6,560 bases of DNA from Caldithrix sp. (GTDB lineage: Bacteria; Zhuqueibacterota; Zhuqueibacteria; Oceanimicrobiales; Oceanimicrobiaceae). Positions 1 through 3,671 of the stretch are shown here, in pieces. How positions within the stretch are numbered: position 1 is the first letter of the stretch; each line of letters begins with the position of its first letter. Under the pieces are notes generated by a model. That model saw nothing but the letters and a program-made list of their open reading frames with translations. It was not told the origin of the DNA and made no database searches. The stretch covers positions 1 to 6,560 of the forward strand of contig SMXE01000065.1 in assembly GCA_004357015.1 (NCBI GenBank). Direction: 5' to 3'. The translations under genes were made by a program, and so were the position numbers.

Positions 1-2
1 AA

Positions 3-170
3 TCAGTGTTGCAGAAAGATATGTCCATCAATGATATGGAAAAGATTCTCATCGAGACCACCCTGAAGCGGCACAACTACCACAAAACCAGAACCGCCGG
101 CATTCTGGGCGTGACGCTCAAGACTCTGCGCAACAAGATTCTGCAGTATGGAATTGAAATAGCTGTTTGA
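3..170 (+). CDS. NtrC-family sigma-54 response regulator, C-terminal Fis-type HTH (5' end outside window)
   Basis: The last 55 codons of a gene that enters from the left edge, ending in TGA at 168-170. The segment MEKILIETTLKRHNY, followed by TRTAGILGVTLKTLRNKI, is the Fis-type helix-turn-helix (HTH_8) that closes NtrC-type enhancer-binding proteins. The TAGILGV-x-x-KTLRNKI stretch is the recognition-helix region that binds upstream activating sequences. In this family the missing part is usually a receiver or sensor domain followed by an AAA+ domain that remodels sigma-54 RNA polymerase; neither is visible here, so the input signal cannot be named. The protein stops soon after the HTH, as usual for the family, so the 3' end looks intact. 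A consensus sigma-54 promoter lies about 500 bases downstream and may be a target, which is inference. The Fis-type HTH is also used by Fis itself, but Fis lacks this tail context. Confidence 0.85.
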   Translation, partial: SVLQKDMSINDMEKILIETTLKRHNYHKTRTAGILGVTLKTLRNKILQYGIEIAV

Positions 171-210
171 GTCACCCTTGCGAAGGTTCCAAACCTTCGA
201 AAAAGGACTC
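169..210. repeat. Nested intergenic palindrome at the regulator's stop codon
   Basis: An inverted repeat with three nested arms. The core is CGAAGGTT (181-188) and AACCTTCG (192-199) with a 3-base loop. CCTT (176-179) pairs with AAGG (203-206), and GAGT (169-172) pairs with ACTC (207-210), with small unpaired bases between. Neither strand has a T run on the correct side of the hairpin for a normal intrinsic terminator; the A run follows it on the plus strand. The shape resembles dispersed REP-like intergenic palindromes. It could still help end or stabilise the upstream mRNA. Confidence 0.55.
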
Positions 211-220
211 TGGCCTGAGA

Positions 221-472
221 TCAAAAGAGACATTCTGCGCCACAACGTGTTCCTTCCTCCACAGTTTTGAAATATTTCTTCTGCAACCGGAGCGCTACAT
301 TCACCAGACTTAACAGCACCGGTACTTCCACCAGCGGACCGATGACTGCAGCAAAAGCCTCACCCGAATTGATGCAGAATACTGCCACCGCAATGGCCAG
401 CTCAAAATTGTTGCTCGCGGCAGCAAAAGATAGAGCCGGTTTGAAGACATAGTGCGTAACGAAAGTGGCCAT
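221..472 (-). pseudogene. Remnant of an ACR3-type arsenite efflux permease (C-terminal fragment)
   Basis: On the minus strand the reading frame holds [19 protein letters not shown], then [20 protein letters not shown] and [12 protein letters not shown]. This matches the last two membrane segments of the ACR3 (BASS superfamily) arsenite exporter, which normally has ten membrane segments and about 350 residues. Only about 60-70 residues remain, roughly bases 269-450. An in-frame TGA lies directly before the first ATG, and no further ACR3-like sequence is readable beyond 472 in any minus frame. Compared with my memory of the family, the stretch after NNFELA appears two residues short ([12 protein letters not shown] against AIAVAIAVFGINSG) and has Cys where Gly is usual. 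The tail after KKYF looks unrelated. A fragment this small cannot transport, so I read it as a gene relic. Alternatively it is a BASS-family fragment from another subgroup, but the [20 protein letters not shown] block is very ACR3-like. Confidence 0.75.
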
Positions 473-673
473 TCAGAGGAGACGGAGCGAATTCTACGTG
501 ACTGGCCGCTCTAGACTGCCAGGCATAACAGAAATATCATCGCGATCCCGCCGCCGGAGCTGTACCTCTCGGGACACTTTACCCCAAGCGGGACAATAAG
601 AGGCCGGCCTCGGCAGTGTTTCTGTTGAGGTATCTCCTGTGAAACCAATTAGTTGTACAAGACAGAATAGAGT
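473..673. other. Gene-free spacer upstream of the sigma-54 promoter, with possible activator sites
   Basis: I see no credible coding sequence on either strand. Two features stand out: a perfect 12-base palindrome GAGGCCGGCCTC (600-611) and a direct repeat CGGGACA at 570-576 and 589-595. They lie about 90-130 bases upstream of the predicted sigma-54 start point, the distance at which enhancer-binding proteins usually bind. Assigning them as activator sites is inference from position only. Confidence 0.35.
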
Positions 674-690
674 TTGGCACTCAGCTTGCA
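674..690 (+). promoter_or_regulatory. Sigma-54 (RpoN) -24/-12 promoter of the WxxGxW-repeat gene
   Basis: TTGGCAC (674-680), five bases, then TTGCA (686-690). The invariant GG (676-677) and GC (688-689) are separated by exactly ten bases, as sigma-54 polymerase requires. The -24 box TGGCAC and the -12 box TTGC both match consensus in full. Transcription would begin near base 701, giving a leader of about 56 bases before the ATG at 757. Such promoters need an ATP-driven enhancer-binding protein, so expression should be signal-dependent. Confidence 0.8.
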
Positions 691-756
691 TAAGCCATCC
701 ACGAAAGTTGGATGTTCGTTCGTGAAACGAGGCAAACTTAAGAGAAGGAGATCATC

Positions 757-1071
757 ATGAGCAAGTTAATAAAATCCCTGGTTGGAGCAGCTTTGGTAGG
801 TATGTTCTTGTTTCCTGCCAACAGCGACGCTGGCGTTCGGGTTTACGTCAAAATCGGCCCTCCGGTCCGAACGGTCAAAGTGGTGAGGCGGGCAAGACCC
901 CATCGCCATGCTGTTTGGGTTTCCGGGCACTACGCGTACCGCGGCGGCAGGCATGTCTGGGTCAGTGGTCACTGGGCAAGAGGTAGAACCGGCTTTGTTT
1001 ACGTGCAACCGCACTGGAAGAAGACGCGCCACGGCTACTACTTTGTCGCTGGGCACTGGGTGAAGAAATGA
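757..1071 (+). CDS. Small secreted basic WxxGxW-type repeat protein
   Basis: A 104-residue protein. The start is fixed by AAGGAG at 745-750, six bases before the ATG. Residues 1-25 form a signal peptide: K3 and K6, a hydrophobic core from about 8 to 20, and cleavage likely after SDA25. The mature part is rich in Arg, Lys, His and aromatics and has four copies of a hexad spaced exactly 14 residues apart: WVSGHY (54-59), WVSGHW (68-73), YVQPHW (82-87) and FVAGHW (96-101). This is the pattern of the WXXGXW/YXWGXW repeat family, small exported proteins of unknown function common in Gram-negative bacteria. The sharp period suggests a small stacked beta fold. No catalytic motif is visible; the His and aromatic residues could bind a ligand, metal or polysaccharide, which is speculation. 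It has its own sigma-54 promoter and is followed by a structured 3' element, so it is probably monocistronic and inducible. Confidence 0.85.
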   Translation: MSKLIKSLVGAALVGMFLFPANSDAGVRVYVKIGPPVRTVKVVRRARPHRHAVWVSGHYAYRGGRHVWVSGHWARGRTGFVYVQPHWKKTRHGYYFVAGHWVKK

Positions 1072-1083
1072 TGGCACAATAAT

Positions 1084-1181
1084 TTGCACAGGCGCCTTGT
1101 GCAAGCCCTCTCGCCAAACGTGCGCGGACATTCATGTCGAGACGTCGAACATGAATACTGCGATACAAGAGAGGGCTTTTT
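1084..1181 (+). terminator. Large branched stem-loop with T run after the repeat-protein gene (terminator or small RNA)
   Basis: Three helices can be drawn by eye. First, TTGCACA (1084-1090) pairs with TGTGCAA (1098-1104) across a 7-base loop. Second, a closing stem AGCCCTCTC (1104-1112) pairs perfectly with GAGAGGGCT (1169-1177). Third, inside that stem, TTCATGTCGA (1131-1140) pairs with TCGAACATGAA (1145-1155) around GACG with one bulged A. The closing stem runs straight into five T residues (1177-1181), as in an intrinsic terminator. It begins 12 bases after the stop codon of the preceding gene. The 56-base interval inside the closing stem is far too large for a simple terminator loop, so this may be a structured 3' UTR or a separate small RNA. 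No known RNA family was recognised. Confidence 0.5.
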
Positions 1182-1463
1182 GTCTCCCCCTGATACACTG
1201 TGCGGCCGGTGCCACCGAAGTCAGGCGGTCTCGAACCTGCCTCGTAGTCTCTCAATTGTTAAATAAGAAGTTAAGTCTAATCAGATTCGCCTCTTGCCGG
1301 ACACGCCGGAATGGCACGTATCTTGAAACAAAGACGTCCTTATTTTGAGGGTGGTTTTGCTTGCTATTCGGCGACGGTATGGATACTTTCTCAAGAGTTG
1401 AAACAGCGAGTCGATAGTGATTGTGAATTAGTGGGGAGTACTCAAACAAGCGACAAATAAGAA
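1182..1463. other. Gene-free spacer before the nucleotidyltransferase gene
   Basis: Short reading frames exist here, but none has a convincing ribosome-binding site or recognisable protein. The left part contains two small hairpins: CGGT/ACCG near 1206-1216, and AGGC-GGT/ACC-GCCT near 1223-1242. A weak sigma-54-like site lies at 1312-1327. I could not identify a convincing sigma-70 promoter for the gene at 1476. Confidence 0.5.
1312..1327 (+). promoter_or_regulatory. Weak sigma-54-like site upstream of the nucleotidyltransferase gene
   Basis: TGGCACG (1312-1318), four bases, then TTGAA (1323-1327). The -24 box is perfect and the spacing is right, but the conserved C of the -12 GC is A (1326), which normally costs much activity. 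The predicted start is about 138 bases before the ATG at 1476. It may be a weak promoter, a silent binding site or chance. Confidence 0.25.
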
Positions 1464-1475
1464 GGAAGGATTAGA

Positions 1476-2195
1476 ATGAAAGGCGTCATTTTAGCAGGTG
1501 GTTTAGGCACGCGTTTACACCCATTAACGAAGATCACGAACAAGCATCTTCTGCCGATTTATGACAAACCGATGGTCTACTATCCGCTTGAAACCCTTGT
1601 CACTGCGGGCATCGACGACATTTTGCTGGTGACGGGTGGTAACAACGCTGGCGATTTTCTGAGACTGCTGGGCAATGGCAAAGAGTTTGGTCTGCGGCAT
1701 CTGAACTACACGTACCAGGAGGGCGAGGGCGGCATTGCCGAGGCGCTGAGTCTGGCAGAGTATTTTGTGGATGGCGAACCGATGGTTGTTATTCTGGGCG
1801 ATAATATCGTCGAGAAAAGCATCAAGTCCGCTGTGGACAATTTCAGAGAGCAAGGGAGTGGCGCGAAGATCTTGCTTAAACGGGTCGAAGATCCGCAGCG
1901 TTTTGGGGTTGCTGAGTTGGACAGCGATAGAGTCGTCAACATTGTTGAGAAACCTAAGGAGCCCGAATCAGACCTTATAGTGACGGGAATCTACATGTAC
2001 GACCCGTCCGTATTTGACTTCATCAAGAAGCTTGAGCCCTCCCAACGCGGTGAGCTGGAAATCACCGACGTGAACAATCTGTTCATCGGCCGTGGCAACA
2101 TGACATACGAAATCCTGGACGGCTGGTGGACTGACGCCGGCACGTTTGAATCGTTGTATCATGCCAGCACTTTGGTGGCCGAGAAAAATCTTTAA
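1476..2195 (+). CDS. RmlA-like sugar-1-phosphate nucleotidyltransferase, short form (probable glucose-1-phosphate thymidylyltransferase)
   Basis: A 239-residue cytoplasmic enzyme expected to join a nucleoside triphosphate (probably dTTP) to a sugar 1-phosphate, releasing pyrophosphate and making an activated sugar for surface polysaccharides. The start is supported by GGAAGGA at 1464-1470, five bases before the ATG. The N-terminus has the signature GGLGTRLHPLT (8-18) with K23, followed by LLPIYDKPM, the nucleotide-binding loop. LGDN (107-110) supplies the metal-binding D109, EKP is at 158-160, and WWTDAGT (217-223) carries the second metal ligand D220. Canonical RmlA proteins are about 290 residues; this one ends soon after the catalytic core and lacks the usual C-terminal helical extension that forms the allosteric dTTP site. 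Such short forms are common in diverse bacteria, and their exact sugar and nucleotide are often uncertain. No rmlB, rmlC or rmlD neighbour is visible, so the rhamnose pathway cannot be assumed. Confidence 0.85.
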   Translation: MKGVILAGGLGTRLHPLTKITNKHLLPIYDKPMVYYPLETLVTAGIDDILLVTGGNNAGDFLRLLGNGKEFGLRHLNYTYQEGEGGIAEALSLAEYFVDGEPMVVILGDNIVEKSIKSAVDNFREQGSGAKILLKRVEDPQRFGVAELDSDRVVNIVEKPKEPESDLIVTGIYMYDPSVFDFIKKLEPSQRGELEITDVNNLFIGRGNMTYEILDGWWTDAGTFESLYHASTLVAEKNL

Positions 2196-2241
2196 TCATT
2201 CGCTGTCTCCAGACTAAAGTTCTCCTGCTTTACGGACGTTT

Positions 2242-2267
2242 TACTTAGTTATAAAGAACACTAAGTA
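2242..2267 (+). promoter_or_regulatory. Inverted repeat upstream of the outer-membrane protein gene (operator candidate)
   Basis: TACTTAG (2242-2248) and CTAAGTA (2261-2267) form perfect 7-base arms with a 12-base AT-rich centre. The site ends 19 bases before the ATG at 2287 and just ahead of the ribosome-binding site. It could bind a dimeric regulator or form a leader hairpin. No protein can be named, and chance is possible in this AT-rich spacer. Confidence 0.35.
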
Positions 2268-2286
2268 TGTCTTGGAGGCAGTACCC

Positions 2287-3462
2287 ATGAAATCTCGACT
2301 ATTAGGAGTGCTCACGCTCCTGAGCCTCATCTTCTCGTTCGACGCTTTGCATGCGCAATTGAACTTTAATGGCGGGCCGGGGCTGGTCTACGTTCAGTCC
2401 GCCTGGACCCTGGAGCGCGGCCATTTGACTGCCGGCGGCCAAACGCGTTTTTTTGGCGAGAATGCGGACTATACGGACAGCCGTCCGTTGACGGTCTGGA
2501 ATGTCTCGGGCAGGGTTAATATTAACTACGGAATGGGCAAGCACTTTGAGCTGGCGGTAACGCCGATCATTTATCAGGATCTCAACCGGCCGAGCGGGAA
2601 AGTAAGTTCGCCTGATGATTTAGTCATTTCGGTCAAGGTGGGCTCTTTCAACTCCCCGGGCAGTTCGCTCACTTACGGGTTCACCCTGGGAACCAGACTC
2701 CCGCTCGGAGAAGTACACAACGTGCCTTTCGAGCCTTACGCCTCTGATAATGTCAGTTGGGGATTGGGCGGATTGCTGTCGTATACGACCGATCCACTTT
2801 ATCCTGAAGCAGCTACAAGTGTTCACTTCAACCTCGGTTACTGGAATCACAATGACGTGGGTGTAGACCTGGTTCAGGGTGGCAGTATCGGAACCGAGCC
2901 TTCCACTATGTCGCAGGAGTTGCTGTACGGCATTGGCGTCAAAGTGCCCAAAGATGCGCTCGATTTTTCGGTGGAACTGTACGGCAATGCCTTTCTGCAG
3001 CGCCCGCCTGAAGCTGCCTACAGCCGCGAGAACTATCTCTACCTGACCCCGGCGGTTGCGTACAAACCGTGGAAGTGGATGACGTTTCAACTGGGACTGG
3101 ATATCCGCATGGCCAGCGGCCAGGACGAGACGCTTTACGCGCCTGACTCCAATGGCGTGAACCGGACGCTGCCGAACAGCCAGTCCAATTATCCCACATG
3201 GCGGCTTCATTTTGGCTCTTCGTTTTCGCTGCTGCCGACGAGCATTTACCACATGAGTGAGCGCGACCTTTTGATGCAGAAGGCACAGTCCCGCAGAGAG
3301 CTCTTTGAACAGATCATTCGGGAACAAGACGAAACCGAATCTGCTGAAGCGGAACTTGAGCGGATCAGAGCGGAACGCATTCGCGCGGAGAAAGAACTGG
3401 AGAGATTGCGCAGGGTCCTTGAAGGTGAGCCGGACGAGGATAGCGGGGACAACGAAAACTGA
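2287..3462 (+). CDS. Probable outer-membrane beta-barrel protein with C-terminal charged coiled coil
   Basis: A 391-residue exported protein of unrecognised family. I place the start at the ATG at 2287, because GGAGG (2274-2278) lies eight bases before it; a TTG at 2272 would overlap that site. Residues 1-23 are a signal peptide (K2 and R4, hydrophobic core, cleavage after LHA23). Residues 24 to about 318 have the alternating polar/hydrophobic pattern of amphipathic strands, rich in Gly, Tyr, Asn and Ser, such as FELAVTPIIY, SLTYGFTLGTRL, YLYLTPAVAYK and MTFQLGLDIRMA. This suggests a transporter- or porin-like barrel of roughly 12 or more strands. From about residue 323 (MSERDLLMQKAQ) the sequence changes to a highly charged helix with repeated AELERIRAER-type units, a coiled coil, and ends in an acidic tail. 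An outer-membrane barrel followed by a coiled coil places that tail in the periplasm, where it could oligomerise or contact peptidoglycan or a partner. No enzyme motif is seen. It is followed by a strong terminator, so it is the last or only gene of its transcript. Confidence 0.7.
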   Translation: MKSRLLGVLTLLSLIFSFDALHAQLNFNGGPGLVYVQSAWTLERGHLTAGGQTRFFGENADYTDSRPLTVWNVSGRVNINYGMGKHFELAVTPIIYQDLNRPSGKVSSPDDLVISVKVGSFNSPGSSLTYGFTLGTRLPLGEVHNVPFEPYASDNVSWGLGGLLSYTTDPLYPEAATSVHFNLGYWNHNDVGVDLVQGGSIGTEPSTMSQELLYGIGVKVPKDALDFSVELYGNAFLQRPPEAAYSRENYLYLTPAVAYKPWKWMTFQLGLDIRMASGQDETLYAPDSNGVNRTLPNSQSNYPTWRLHFGSSFSLLPTSIYHMSERDLLMQKAQSRRELFEQIIREQDETESAEAELERIRAERIRAEKELERLRRVLEGEPDEDSGDNEN

Positions 3463-3486
3463 TCAATCCTGATTTTGATGTAACCG

Positions 3487-3519
3487 GAGCCCTTTCCTGG
3501 CGGGGAGGGCTCTTTTTTT
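3487..3519 (+). terminator. Intrinsic terminator after the outer-membrane protein gene
   Basis: GAGCCCTTTCC pairs with GGGGAGGGCTC through 11 pairs, two of them G-T, around a TGGC loop (3487-3512). Seven T residues follow directly (3513-3519). It lies 24 bases after the stop codon at 3460-3462. The geometry is classic and separates this gene from the kinase downstream. Confidence 0.9.
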
Positions 3520-3556
3520 GTTTGTCAACCTGCCTCCCGAATCAATTGCCGCCTTC

Positions 3557-3584
3557 GTAGGGGCGAACGGCCGATCCGCCCCAC
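3557..3584. repeat. Degenerate GTAGGGGCG / CGCCCC-type intergenic palindrome
   Basis: A 28-base imperfect palindrome: GTAGGGGCG (3557-3565) opposes CCGCCCCAC (3576-3584), with GGCC at the exact centre (3569-3572). Eleven of fourteen positions pair. It resembles the GTAGGGGCGAA...CGCCCCTAC palindromes that recur between genes in many environmental genomes. There is no T run, so it is not a normal terminator. It could be a REP-like mobile or structural element. Confidence 0.5.
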
Positions 3585-3671
3585 AGCCTGGTCAACAAAA
3601 CAGACGCAGCGCCGATATTTATAGTCGATACAGGTACGTATCTAGACATGCAATAACAGAAGGATTTCCTA

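Noticed and set aside
267..452. Plus-strand open frame of 61 codons
   Set aside because: It is the opposite strand of the ACR3-like relic, and its translation is low-complexity with no family resemblance.
1072..1088. Third sigma-54-like match, TGGCAC followed by TTGCA
   Set aside because: The GG and GC are eleven bases apart rather than ten, a spacing that normally abolishes sigma-54 promoter function, and it overlaps the stop codon and the 3' hairpin with no gene close downstream.
1203..1245. Minus-strand GGTGGCACCG, resembling the conserved T-box core, next to a tRNA T-arm-like GGTTCGAGACC
   Set aside because: No T-box specifier stem or terminator is visible, no gene follows on that strand, and no tRNA cloverleaf can be drawn. 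Probably coincidence.
2272..2286. Upstream TTG start for the barrel protein
   Set aside because: Using it would place the good GGAGG ribosome-binding site inside the coding sequence and add residues ahead of a normal signal peptide. The ATG at 2287 fits better.
2620..3327. Minus-strand open frame of 235 codons
   Set aside because: It is antisense to the barrel protein gene, which has a signal peptide, a ribosome-binding site and a terminator. The minus frame has no support.
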